Of a DNA stretch of 64,000 nucleotides, positions 45,766 to 58,600 are shown piece after piece (the first letter of the stretch is position 1; every line of letters starts with the position of its first letter). The position numbers were made by a program, and so were the translations under genes. The DNA is from Amyelois transitella. Taxonomy: Eukaryota > Arthropoda > Insecta > Lepidoptera > Pyralidae. The stretch spans positions 5,999,501 to 6,063,500 of the forward strand of contig NC_083506.1 of assembly GCF_032362555.1 (NCBI RefSeq). Reading direction: 5' to 3'. Below the pieces are notes generated by a model that saw only the letters and a list, made by a program, of their open reading frames with translations, made no database searches and was not told the origin of the DNA.

Positions 45766-48700
45766 GATTTGTCATACTTTCTACGGAAACGAGAACGAGG
45801 AAAAATTTATTTGTCCAGTTTAATAAAATTTTAGACTTAGAATTTAAATTAACAGGAGACAGAGATGAAGTCAAAAGTAGTAAGTAACTACAGTAAAATA
45901 AGATTTGCATACGTTAACTATACTCGACCTCACGCAATTACAAATTCATTTCAAAAGAATTTTCCCACAACAGTATCCCGGATTCCCAATGGCATTTCAA
46001 CAAACACTGAAAGTTGTAGAGGTATCCGAAATTGTTTACAAAATTAAATCCTAAAGCTTCGTGCCAGATTAAATCTAATTTCAACTTGAAGGTAAGTCTG
46101 AAAATAAGTCTTCATAAAACCGGAACCCTTTGATTTAACCCTTCCTAACTCGAGCCTGCTGATTGCCAGAAAGTTAGTCCTGCTTGTATTACGTGGTTTT
46201 TTTTGTATAAAAACAACTCGGATAGAAACGATTGGATATCTTTGTATATGAGACAATCAATACGAAAAGAATCACCCCTCGTATCTGTTTAGATTAGCTA
46301 GCAGGCTAGCTTAATAATATGATGTGAACCTAGAAAATTTATCTGAATGTTCTGAATTAAAACAGTTTAAAAGATTTTGCATTTAGATAACTACATTATG
46401 TTATATGATTATTTTCTTATCGTTTTTGTTTGAAGATAAATATGTTATACTTACCTAAATACTGACTTACCCAATCCAGGATCATGGTCGAAAGTGCACC
46501 TTGTGGTTAGTTGTAACCGATTAACGCCAGGAGAATGAGGTGTTCAATCGAACATTCTCCAGGTTTAAAAAGATAATACATTTCATATTAGATACACTTA
46601 AAATTTAATGGAAAATATGTATATCAATAATACTAAGAAATAATCCCGTTTTAAAGACTTCAGACAACTTTAGGAGAGCGCAATCATGCTTCTTTATTCT
46701 CTAACACAAGTTTCCCAACTTGTTATTTTAAGTAAAACAAGTGGCAACTTCGTTTGGCTCAGCGGAAATTTGTAGCGACATCATAAACAGTGCTGGCTGA
46801 AAATGATATTTTTCAGTTCACGCGAACAATCTAAGCAGACGAGTTATGGATCTAAACCGGTAGTTGACTGCTGGTGTGACGGAAACGGAAGGGATTCAGC
46901 AATCGACGCCGACGTCCCGTGGAGCCTCCCTGCCTCCATATTTTTAGAAGTGAACAAGATTAAGGAGGTTATTTAAAAAAAAGCTGTCAGGTTTCCAGTT
47001 AAGTAAAATAAAATCAACCTTGATGCAACACTCACCCTTTTATATATTTTTGTGTTCCCAATTGCACCCTTCACCACAACTTTTCTTAACACTTAGTTCA
47101 CCGCGATGTGATTAACCTACTTGCGAAGGGCAAAATCACTAACAAATAGTGCATCAGTTCATTGTAAAAGTTCATAATTTGCCAAATCTTGTAAAATACC
47201 AAATTGGTAAGGTGCATTACAGCAGTGTTGTTTATTCCTACGGCTTCTTCCATACTAGCGCTTTATGTGCGTCAGTAATGTATGTTCTTAGCAGATTCTG
47301 AGCCTTAAGGCCGACGCATTAGGAGCATCGGGAATGCGTTGTTGTGAAAGACTCTCCATGGGTACACATATCCTTAATAGTCACATTACTCGAAGGCCAC
47401 GTGTAGCTGTAGGTATGGCTTAACATTGCAATTGAGAGTCAGAGACAGGCCATCGCTTTAAGAAATCCAAAGTTGAATAAGTAGTATGAAATTCATAAGT
47501 AAATTAAATATCGATTTTAACGATAAACATTACATATAATTAAAGCTCCTAGATTTTGTATTTAAATGTAGTCTGCCGTTACTTTCAATAACGAAATAAC
47601 GAAAATAAATTAATGTTAATACTTTAGGTGTAGTAATTGATTCATTAAATTCACTGATTAAACTTCATTCCGTCTCTTATTCGATTCAATTTTAATTACT
47701 GCGTCTCTACTACGATCACAGATTTCATTATAAATTAATTGTAACCCAATTATCAGCATATAAGAATACTTACCATGACATTTTATTGTTAATTTCATGT
47801 CAAAACGACAGAATGTTACTGAAGAAAAAAAGAGTTTTGATATTGAGATGACCACCCAAAAAGTTTTAAGTAAGTACTAATTACATTTACGTTTTTAAAG
47901 TTCATCTTTCATATTTTTATACAATAATAATCTGAATGCCTAGACTACTTCAGCAAAAGTGAAAACTGAAATGTAGCAGGTAATCGATGCATTCAATGTA
48001 TCGGGAAATGCAACGTCGCGACGCTTTTGTAAGCTCGCTTTATGTCGGCCGGGTGCGTCGACAAAAGGTATTTTATGCCAATCGCAGTCAGTCCTGCGTT
48101 TTCAGTTTTCAGGTATAAGTATAAGTTCATGTACCTAGGTGACCGCGGAGTTCGGTCTTTTGTGATAACTGTTTCCAATGACATCACAAAATAACAATTA
48201 TCGTAACGTAGTAATCATTTTATAGAGGAAAATTATTTTAGGTCAATATTTGAGAAAAATGGACTTCTCAGATGTGGAACCCATCGTTTTTCCCCCTATT
48301 ATGCACCCTATTTCCCTATGCACCTACATTTTAAATTTTAATGAAATCGTTAGGTATACCTAATCGAAGACACTAAGTACAAATATAAATATAAGACTAA
48401 TTTAATAGTATAGGATAGGATTAGTATATATGTAGGTATCTAAACTATAACAAAATAACGTGGTTAATGTTTATTTATCATCATAACTAGCATAACAAAT
48501 AACAGTCTAGAAACATTCAACAATTAAAAATAAAGTGAGTATATTAAAACAGACAGTCTAATCATAGGGACTGAAGTTGTGGAACCACGAAAGGATTATT
48601 CGCGCGGAATAATAAAAATAATCCTCTCACTTTTCATATCTCCGGCAAGTCGTGTAGGTACCTTTTATCCGTAAAGTGCCGATTATTTAGCTCTTATTTT

Positions 48701-49234
48701 ATTTGCGTAGTACCCTCGGCCTTGTAGATAGATGGAGCAATCAGGCCCAGGCCCTAGGCCCTTGCTGACGCGGATATCCAACTAAGTCCCTTGCACAAAA
48801 TTTATTGATCACGTTGTAAATCTCGTGTTGTTTACGTAATTCGTACATCGATTCAACTCTTCCCTAAAGCCTTCGTAATTACTAAACTGGATCAAACTAG
48901 TCGATGAAGCTTACGGCCCTAAATAGAGTTTCACCCTAAGCACGTATTGAGGTGCTAATCTTTATACGAGAACAAATCAAATGAAAGGAGAGTTATTGCG
49001 AACGTGTGGAGGGTGACAGTGGCCCCACCTGTCGCCGGCAGACTGATTTAAAGCAACGGTGCTAATAAAATAAGCTGCCTAATAAGAGTTCCTGATAACA
49101 TCCGGCGAGGGCAGGACTGTAGTAGACTTTTACTTTCCATTGCTCGATTGTTTATATTCAATTTTTATTTTTATTTCGTAGCTTTTGTACAAGGAGAGAG
49201 TGAAAGGTAATATTGGAGTGGGAAACATAGTTAA
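45766..49234. other. Gene-free stretch
   Basis: 47040-47095 is a reverse family F fragment and 47390-47450 a weak family B fragment. AAG|GTAAGT at 46088 looks like a splice donor, but no supported exon precedes it. The remaining frames show no domain. Confidence 0.45.
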
Positions 49235-49412
49235 ACGTACATAGATTCCATCGGGGACCTCCTGGTGAAGGGTCAGGTCAAAAGTAACCGAACCGACGGG
49301 CTTACATGAACAGAGTTAAGAATTTGGATGCAGTAAAAGAGGTATGCAGCGATCGTGGCAAGTGGATAGATGTAGTCTCTGCCTACCCCTCAGGGAAAGA
49401 AGAATGATTTTA
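49235..49412 (+). repeat. Non-LTR 3' end (family A), plus strand
   Basis: GGTCAGGTCAAAAGTAACCG, then ATGCAGCGATCGTGGCAAGT and CTCTGCCTACCCCTCAGG. It is the longest readable copy after 28801-29045 and encodes the same decayed C-terminal motif. A reverse scrap follows at 49433-49455. Confidence 0.7.
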
Positions 49413-50714
49413 AAATTTATACTTGGCTTTTACAATCACGCCTCTTTCCCTGCATTGCAAGATCACCTTTTCAAATACCTCCATCATCGAGCCTATAAAC
49501 ACTATGACCTGGAATCAGGTTCAAATCTTATGAAAAACATAATAATATTCAAACCCTACCTTAGGCATTTCCAATGAGAGATGAGACAAGCTGAAAAAAT
49601 CGAGATATCGATAAAATACAACTAACCTTCGCAATCACTAACCCCCGCTGGGATCAGGCGCACGTCGACAGTTTTCACCCCATTTGGGGCGCGTTTTCAC
49701 GGCACCACTCATCCCTTTTCGACAACAAACAGTGGGCTCAACCCGTCTGCACTCGTTTATTGTACACTTTGCTGGTACAATAATTCGGTTTTTAACCATG
49801 GAATAGCTTTTGCCCTTGCAAAATCAGCGATCACGGCTGTTTACTTACGTTGATAGGTGGTATATAAGTCACTTTTTTTATAGTTTTAATTTCAGAAACA
49901 TCCATCGATAAAAATAGGAGAGGGCTTAAATTCCTTCTTCTTCTTAAATTTCAGAACTAAATCTTGTCGATGGAGGTAAATAGAGCGTCCTACTCATACA
50001 TAGTTTAAATGGTTATACGACGTGTTACGAAGACACAAAAATCTTATTTTAAACAAACAAAAATTTTTTTACGTAGGTATTATTATTTTTATAAATAAAG
50101 TGTCCTAAATACTTATATTGGTTTCTTAGTCACCACTTCCAATTCTTAAAAAAAAGAAAACTAATTAGGTAGGTTTTGTATCTTTATTCAAACGTCCCAT
50201 TCAAAATAACTGTTAAAGCATTCAAAGTCTGCAAGACTCCAGTGGTCTCATTAAAAGGTAAATAATAACCTTCATAAGTGGGATCCGTTAGTAGCTCGGT
50301 TGAATTGGCAAATGGAAATGAAAGAATATCGTAAAATATCGTCGCTAACGTAAATGCTGTTGGCTGCGTTATTTATACGGTGCTTTTGAAACGGTGCCCC
50401 TTTTAACGGCACTTTTAAGTGCTACCCGGCGGTCCGGTAGGGATCGCTGATCGCTGTAATATAAGGGAGAAAGTCATAAAAAACTAGCGGTTTACTTGTT
50501 GTATCATTGTAAGGCTAATTCCATTCCAAGCAACAGTCAAAAATTTTTTTTTTTATTATTATCTCAGTTTAGTTTATTCAAAATATAATTCAGTTTTATG
50601 CAAGTTATTGACATTAATAACATTTGACTTTTTTGTTATAAATAATTAGTCTGCAGTCTAAAAACTGAATTTATTAAATATATATCATCGACTTGGTTCA
50701 TTTAAAATAAGACA
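49413..50714. other. Gene-free stretch
   Basis: 49640-49760 is GC-richer (CCCCATTTGGGGCGCGTTTT). No gene or RNA was recognised. Confidence 0.45.
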
Positions 50715-50955
50715 GATTAATGGGGCACAGGTTCAAATCCCACCTCGTCTATGTACCAATGACTTCTTTCAAAGTAATGTACATTAATTTGAATACTAAC
50801 CGATGCTCTTACGGTGAGGAAAAACATTGTGTAGAAACATGTACATTTAGGCAACTAGACGTGTAACCATGAATCCAGTATGGGTTAGGTTTACCTGCAA
50901 AGGTTGCGGAGGTCAGATGGGGTCAGAGATTAAAAACTAAACTGAACCAATTTTT
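50715..50955 (+). repeat. SINE-like repeat (family D), plus strand
   Basis: It begins near a B-box-like GGTTCAAATCCCACCTCGTC and runs to AAAGGTTGCGGAGGTCAGAT. The inverted counterpart is at 31430-31645. No A box is visible, so the head is probably truncated. Confidence 0.7.
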
Positions 50956-53182
50956 CACTTATATTCCTAATAAATTAAATATAACTATTATGTTCTGTAT
51001 AGGATTCTTATGACATGCGCCAACGGATAATGTAACATACTACACGACCAGCGTACACGGCGTTGTTGATTTCAATTTGACTAAAAATTGAATCTATTTC
51101 GCCATTGAGTGAGCACGAGGCCTCCACTCGAGCTTAACTAACAGCACCTGACGGTTTAGTTCTTTTTTTTATTATGTCTATGTTTCGCACCCCATATTAC
51201 ATCTTTAATTAAGAACTACATATATGTATATACCTCACGTACGATGTCTCCCTCCTGACCCTCCAAATTAGCCCATTTAGTACAATATGAAACCTAGTTA
51301 ACTGAATGCATGAGTGTAGAAAAATCCATGTCCAACCCAGAACAGTATGATGACACTCCAGGTCCTCTTAGAAAAAAATCACAGAATCCAAAGGACACAA
51401 AAGGCAATAATGGTTCATAAAACCTATTAAAGAAGAATTAAATTGGAAAGAACAAAGATCAGATCAAATATCAGGTCTGGCAACAAAATGTTTCGTATTA
51501 TTGTCGCGTTATACTTTTCTACTTAACGTCACAAGTCGCAAGTGTCTCGCAAGTACGGCGCTTCCGTTGTTTCGCCAACTTTTAACGAGTTTGTCGGACA
51601 CCAGAAGAGCAACCGGCGCCGGGAATCCTACTGCACATATGTTACACTATGTTACAACACAAACACTTTACGACCGTCTTGGAAATTTCAGAGCAACTTA
51701 ATCCGTATCTGAAATTATGACACCTATATTAACCCGTGGGTAGAGTTGCGGAATTTGAACAGTTGCTGCGAAGGACCAACTATGTTTTGTTGTTATAAAT
51801 TATGATTATTTCATTGCTAAGTGTGAATTACCTATCAATATCTAGACAGTTAAAACTACTGGGTGTTTGAAGTTGAAATTTGTTTTATCATTTGCATTTT
51901 TATCTTTACCTATGTCAAAATTCTAATGTATATCTAATCTAGAGAGCAGTACAATAGCGGTTTAGAGTGAGTGTTAAAATTATAAATACCCTTGGCTAAC
52001 TAACTGCCCCAGTATTCCGTTAAGAGGATTCCCAAAGCTGTAAATTGCGTGTGGGAAATATTTACGAGACAGGCTTTCGCAGCATTACAGCGACTATGTG
52101 CATACATTGCGAGCTTGTTGCAAAAATGCAGCGACATGGACCGGCCATTGCATTAACACGCCTCCGGATAAACCCAATTTCAAATAGGTTATTGTTTAAC
52201 TTTTATATAATTCTCATTTTGCAATTACGGTCATTCTTATGACACCAACACTATCAATGAATGCAAACAGGCACACAGTTTGCTTTAAAACGGTGACTAG
52301 AATCGCTTTTTCGGTTTTTTATTAATACTGTTAGTTCAGAATCTATGGATAGCAATCGAAGTACGTAAACTCATCGGGAAAATCTGTAAAGGGTAACTAT
52401 TTCCGAATAGCAACCAGATTTCTTTGTTTTTCCGCTGCAGGGGAGTCCGGTCGCTGAAAAAAGGGAACAAAAACGTTTCGGCTGACCGCCAAGCGTTAAT
52501 AAATTCTTCGAATTTGCGGCGGAAGGGAAAACCGTGAAAACTACGGAGCGTAGAGCGGCGGTCGGGCGGTTTGACCGCTGCACCGAGGTCTACGAAATCG
52601 TGCAGTTTTATTTCACCATTTGTCAAAGTTTCGCTTAAATCATGAAAGTGTTTTCTTCGGTATTAACATGGCCGGGCAAGCTTTCGTAATTTGTAATACG
52701 TATTTTATTGAAAAGTAGGTATAATTAATTAACAAACTACTTTTAATTTTGCTAAGAGAAATTACTTTTAGTAAAGAATAATAAATAACTCCGCTTAATA
52801 AACGAATAAATTTTATTCGTATCGATCAATGAATCTTTCTACCCTTTAATATTTTCCAATAAAAATATGAAATCTTTTAACTGGCAAGCTCCTTGGCTAA
52901 TTTACTTTCAAGATGTCAGGAAGATCTACATTTTTTTACCTACTTCACCATTAAAAGCTGTCAAACTTTAATGAGACCTGTCAATGCGGCCTCTCTTTCG
53001 CTATCAAAGTTATTGGATCTATGTGCGATTAATGGGAAAAAATCTTCGCTCTAATTTTCTACTTAGCTCTGCAATCTTGTCATCACAAAACTCTGAACTC
53101 TGCTGGGCGCTTAGGGGCTCATACTAACTTAACTTTATGGACTTATCATCTAAGGTAAGTACATATTTTTAAACAGACTATA
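50956..53182. other. Gene-free stretch
   Basis: The minus-strand frames 52336-52626 and 52371-52583 overlap each other in a GC-richer patch and show no domain. A donor-like AAG|GTAAGTAC at 53154 has no supported exon. Nothing else was recognised. Confidence 0.45.
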
Positions 53183-53662
53183 TACAGGGTGACTTTAAAT
53201 TCATCTGCATAAATTTAACTGTTAAGTGTACTCATCTAAAGGATATTTAAAAACGTTAAAAGAAAAATATAGGTTCATATTTCAGAAAGTACGAAAAAAA
53301 ATTAAAGCATCAAAATCCACGATCCTAAATACGTAATATCACCCCGGCCTGCGGAAAAGCGACGCGTAAGATTCAGAGGTCAACGACACAATTCATTCAG
53401 CTGAGCGATCTCGACAACTCTGTACTTTACTTGATCTTTATACTAGAAAAATAATTTATTTTTCAGACATTTATTTACGTGTTTAGTTTTAATTTCTTTT
53501 TGTAGTATTGGTCTTTAATAAAGCGTGTGACGTAGTTTTTGAGGGTTTTTTAAATGTGAAAATGATGACGTTTAATTTAAATAAAAATAGGCTCAAACGG
53601 CTCAGAAGCATGGGTATAGTCTATGTTTAAAAGTATGCAGTTGTTTTAAATGTCATCCTGTA
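53183..53662. mobile_element. MITE-like element, about 480 bp, TA-flanked inverted ends
   Basis: The left end TACAGGGTGACTTTAAAT and the reverse complement of the right end, TACAGGATGACATTTAAAA, match with one substitution and one indel. Each end is bordered by TA. There is no coding frame inside, so this is a non-autonomous DNA element, probably moved by a Tc1/mariner-type transposase. Confidence 0.72.
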
Positions 53663-53947
53663 TAATCACAATCAAAGAGGAGCGTTACGCGATAATTTTA
53701 TGTATATGTAGGTACTTATGTAAAATTGTTTTCCATATTTGTGTGTACATGTATGTAAAATTGTATCTCATCACGACTAATTTTCCAGATTTATAAATAT
53801 TATCATTCAGACCGGGTACTTAATTGTGATTCAGAGCTCAGCGCCTAAAGGACTTCTGCGAGGCTAGCATTTTCGCTTTTTATTATGACGTGAAACGGGA
53901 TGCTAGCCCAGACTTCTTGTTTGCCCGTGTAGATTATAAAAGTCAAT

Positions 53948-54372
53948 CAATTTAAGACTAATAAACTTGGGATTCTTCTCTAAGGCTGTGGGCTAGCAAA
54001 ACCGTCTTTCGATATTTGAATTTCAATGCCATAGTATCAAGAATTTTAGCTATGTGTACCCCGTGAAGGATAGACGTGATTATATCTATACTAATATTAT
54101 TAAGCTAAAGAGTTTATTTGTTTTTTTGTTTGAACGCGCTAATCTCAGGAACTACTGAATCGAATTGAAAAATTATTTTTGTGTGCAATAGAGCACTTAT
54201 CAAGGAAGGCTTTAGCTTATAATAATCATCACGCTGCAACTATCAGGAGCGAAGAAATAATGGAAAAAGTGAAAAAAACCTTGAGGGCTTCAATAATGTC
54301 CAAAATAACTAACTATACCACCCAGACGAAGTCGCGGGCACAGCTAGTGTACAATATGTATGTATGTTATTC
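53948..54372 (-). repeat. SINE family B copy split by a Helitron
   Basis: The SINE body runs from AATAAACTTGGGATTCTTCT to GGATAGACGTGATTATA at 54084. Its TATG-type tail resumes at 54348 (TGTACAATATGTATGTATGT). The gap is exactly the Helitron. Confidence 0.75.
54085..54347 (+). mobile_element. Non-autonomous Helitron, 263 bp
   Basis: It begins TCTATACTAATATT and ends GCGGGCACAGCTAG, inserted between A (54084) and T (54348) as Helitrons do. The interior contains GAACGCGCTAATCTCAGGAA, a block I know from abundant lepidopteran Helitron-like repeats. There is no Rep/helicase frame, so it would depend on an autonomous partner. The 88-codon frame 54179-54445 starts inside it and is spurious. Confidence 0.75.
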
Positions 54373-55140
54373 CAAGTCGAACGGCACTCAAATCGGAGCA
54401 ATAGTTTTCACGTTAAGCGAGAACAAATACAGTACGACCAACTAAAATTTTAAAAACAAATTTTTGGCTTTTGTTTGTCATAGGTAAACAAGGTGAATTT
54501 TTATTGCGTTTACACAAAAAAATAAAAAAAAGGACAATTTAGTATAAAAGATTTTCACTTTTTGCTATTTGCGTTTACAGAAACCTATTCAATTTCATTG
54601 TCCAAACATGCTTTGAAAATTCTGTAAAGCAATAAAATTTCAACCTTTATATGTAGATCCCTGTTGGTTATAGATTTTTTTTATATTCTTATGAATATAC
54701 AGACATCAGTTAGTAACATTTTTTGATTATCTACTGATACAATATTGAAATTTTCTGTATATACATATATAGGGTAATTTTCGTCCAGGTAGATAGGTAT
54801 TGATTTTCATATAGGACCTACAATCAGGTAGCGATACCTTTATCAATATGAATTTCAAAATGGGTCAGTAGATAACGCGTGAAGAAACAATATGCACGAA
54901 TAATGCATGAACTTACTTTCGCATTTATATTTGTTGAGATGAATACAAGTAAAAGAAAATCAAATATTATAAAACAGATTTATTTATATTTAACAAAATT
55001 ACTTATGTCTTATCAAAAATTACATTTTATAATCACAAACTTGTAAAACTTACTAAAAGAACATTGTTTATTACGAACTAGATACAATTTACATCTCAAC
55101 AAAACTATTAAAAATATTCATTGGCAGAACAGGGACAGAA
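54373..55140. other. Gene-free stretch beyond the cyclin B 3' end
   Basis: AT-rich. Minus-strand AATAAA words at 55067 and 54979 are possible alternative poly-A signals for cyclin B. Nothing else was recognised. Confidence 0.4.
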
Positions 55141-55692
55141 CGGGACAAATACTACTTTATTGGACAAAATTTAAATATATCATTTGCTGGTTGAATGGAT
55201 CCGAAAATGGGTTACATAAGCCCGTCATTTTATTTTTAGATTTACCGTATCATACCTTTAAAAAACAAATGCAAACATGTAAAAAAATGCATCCTGAATT
55301 ATTAGGATTTGATATGACATTCAATATGCATCATGTACATAATATTAAAATTACAACATTCGAGCTTTCTGAAACCTCCAGTGGTCCAAAATGTTACTAA
55401 TACATGCAAATTTTGAAATAATAAATACTTTATATGACAAAATATATAGATAAGCATTACTGGGATCATCAACCATTGGTAGGTAGGTACAGTTCAGTTA
55501 ATTAATAAAACTCACCGTCATACATAAAATTACATCTAAAAATTAAAACTACTTAAACAAACAGGTCCCTAATACAGTATATACTACGAAGGTTCAGTCC
55601 ATTGTTTATCAAACATTGGATACAATACAATGTTACTGGCGTCAAGCGTAATAAGATTAGTCATATTAATACCTACACATCACTAAAAAAAG
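55141..55692 (-). other. Probable cyclin B 3' UTR
   Basis: This runs from the stop codon to the first minus-strand AATAAA (about 55157-55162). The end is inferred from the signal only. A plus-strand frame at 55191-55400 lies in it and is not convincing. Confidence 0.45.
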
Positions 55693-58600
55693 TTAAGGTG
55701 ATTTGGCTATTTCGTTGATCGCTTCGCCTTTTAGCTGCGGGAGACTCGACACTTTGGCTAAGGTGGCATCTAAATATTTGTTATATACTGCCTTGTATTT
55801 AGAATTTTCAACATTTAGGACGATTTTAGCTAGTTTCCTCATTATGGGCATGATATGTTCGAGCGTGTAGCCAGAATAATAAGAAACTGTGGGTGTCCAA
55901 ACGACTTCTAAAGTTTTACTTGACAGCAAGTAAAGAGAGAGGCAGATCGCCGCCGCCGCCAGTTCTGAAGGCCTGTAATGTGCCATTGAGTACTCCACCA
56001 GGCAAAGGTCTACAAAATATTTAGCCAGGTGATGGTTCTTCGATGTTCCGTGAGCTGCTTTCACAAATCTGAAATAGGTTAAAAAATTAATAATTCACTA
56101 CTTCGTTATAGATGGGTTTAGTTGAATCGGTAATCGCTACTGAGACCAGGATACAATCTTCTGGAGGGAATATGCTGACCACTCTATCTATCTACTTAAC
56201 ATAAGAGTAACATTTATAATACGTAAATACGCGCCATGCTACGGAGGCTCCAGGCCAGCCATAAACAGAAGTGCATATTATACAAAGCATTGTTGTGCTG
56301 TTGTATCTTTCTTATATTTATATAATTCATTAGTCAATAAATAAAAAAAAAACTTTGATATTGACTTATAGACAACATACAGCAGAACTATTAGGCATAG
56401 GAAACTGAAATTTGTCACGTATGTGTTTAGATATCTAGCATAAACATGTTCTTTAGAGCATATCCCAATTATTTTTTCGAAGAAAAGTGCGCAGAACTAC
56501 CGGAATTATCTAGTAACAACTTACCTTCTCAAGAAGCTGAGGGGGATGGGCCTCGCCAAGCAGAATTCTAGTTTCGACATGATCTCCCGTTCGCACCGGA
56601 ACACATCGGACTTGCTGTACGCGTTGTCGGTCACGTAGACGAAGTCCGCAACGTCGGGCGCGTAGATCTCCTCATATTTGCTGGCTATGAACATCGCCGT
56701 CACCCCAACCAGTTGCAGCTGATTCCGTTGAACATTTGGCACCGCCTAAAAAGAAAAGTTGGTCTGTAGTAGCCTTGAGGTTAACTTAACGTTGTAATTA
56801 AATTCCATCGCTTTTAATTAAATTCTAACATTTATAATACGTGAATACGCGCCATGCTACGGAGGCTGCAGGCCAGCCACAAACAGAAGTGCATATTATA
56901 CAAAGCATTGTTGTACTATTGTATCTTTCTTATAGTTATATAATTCATTAGTCAATAAATAAAAAAAAAACATTTATATTGACTTATAGATTATAGACAA
57001 CATACAGCAGAACTATTAGGCATATAATTACGAAATTTATACACATAAATTTCGTAATTATATTAACATTATAGAATTTAATTAATTTATAAATTTTTAC
57101 GAATTTAAATATTGAGTGTTCTCAATATTTAAATTCCATAATTATTATTATAACTACTGTAAAGACATTGCATCAAATTTTAAAAGCACAATCAAATTTA
57201 AAAGCATAAACAGAATAACTAGGTATACCCTATTTTAAAGAGTTGATTGTGTAGACATTACTTCGAATGAAGAAGAAAATATTTAGTTAATTTCACAGTA
57301 CTTATTCTCTATCCAAACACCAATTATTACAATAATGAAGACTAAAATAACTGAATAATCTTTAACTGCATAACCAATTTGACTAAAATTGGGGTAACAG
57401 AAATAAATGCCTGGGAAAGAAGTACTTTGATAAGCCTGTTTTCTTACTTTCCAGAAGGTATTTCTTTTCAGATAGAATCAATAAGCAGAATTATTTACCT
57501 GTAAATATCTATCTATAATTCCAACAGTAAGATGGAATGTCTCCAAAACTAGTGAAAATTGTCGCTGTACTTCCACCAACCAATCAATCAGTGTGGCTCT
57601 CATCTTCCCAGTAATGACAGTCTGAAAAAATAATTAAAACAAAAACATAGCTTATTATGTCTTACTTAAAACAATTTTTGTATTTATCATCCTCCTAATA
57701 ATAATCCCAATTGCTTCCTCTGGAGAAGAGCCCAGGCTGTCTATGATCATGATTGTTAGGTGACAATAAGCGCCTTCCTAAAGGATAACCAAACCCACTA
57801 ATCATGGTTACCATGTTTATGTCGCCTGCCTAGATGAAAGTAAGAGCATTATTTAGCAATAGCAAGGCATTGATTTGGTACATAGCTGCACCAATTTCAA
57901 CCTGTGTACGCTTCTTTATAATGTATAAAACTCATCAATGTAAAGTTTCATCCAAATCCGTTCAGCAGTTTAAAAAAGACAGACATTGGGCATACATACT
58001 TTCGCATTTATGATTGAGTATGAAAATTACCTACAAAGGTCACAAGAATATGCTTGGATGAGATGTATTTGTAGATATGATTATTTTGAAAAGCTTTTAT
58101 GTCAACTTAGAAAACAGTCTTGAAACCTACTACTAAAAAAATCACAAACCTGATTCTTCAAATGGTCATGTTCAATGGGGTACTTCAATTCAAGTTCAGT
58201 CAAATAATTGTAAATTTCCTTGATATAAGCAGACATCAATAGTGGACTTTCATTGTCACCCGCATCAATATCTTCAATGTCTTTAGGCAGTTTTGGTGTC
58301 TTTATTATATTTGCAGCCTCATTCTCTAACTTGCTTTGATCGATGATGCACGTGCTTTTTTCTGAATAGGTCACTGTGTCACCTAATTTAAGTTTGCCTA
58401 AGGACTCAGTTGGGTCTTTAAGGATTGGCTTCAAGGTCTTAGATTCCTTATTTTCTTTCAATGTTGGCAGCTTACCATTCTTCTTCTCTTGTGTAGTCTT
58501 CTTTGTTTGTATCAGTATATTTATTGATTCCTTTATCTCATTTTGTTTATTTGATGAGTCTTTCAGCACAGCCTGGAAAACAATGGTTATTGATTTTTAA

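Noticed and set aside
46044..46256. Minus-strand frame near a GTAAGT word
   Set aside because: The splice-like word is on the other strand and the frame has no recognised family.
52336..52626. 96-codon minus-strand frame in a GC-richer patch
   Set aside because: A second overlapping frame is also open, codon pattern and domains give no support, and no splice signals were found.
54179..54445. 88-codon plus-strand open frame
   Set aside because: It begins inside the Helitron and runs through the SINE tail. It has no domain and is explained by repeats.
55191..55400. 69-codon frame with PVILFLD and a nearby H, loosely like a pogo-type transposase core
   Set aside because: Only a few residues match, no second catalytic block follows, and it lies in the likely cyclin B 3' UTR. 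Too weak to call.
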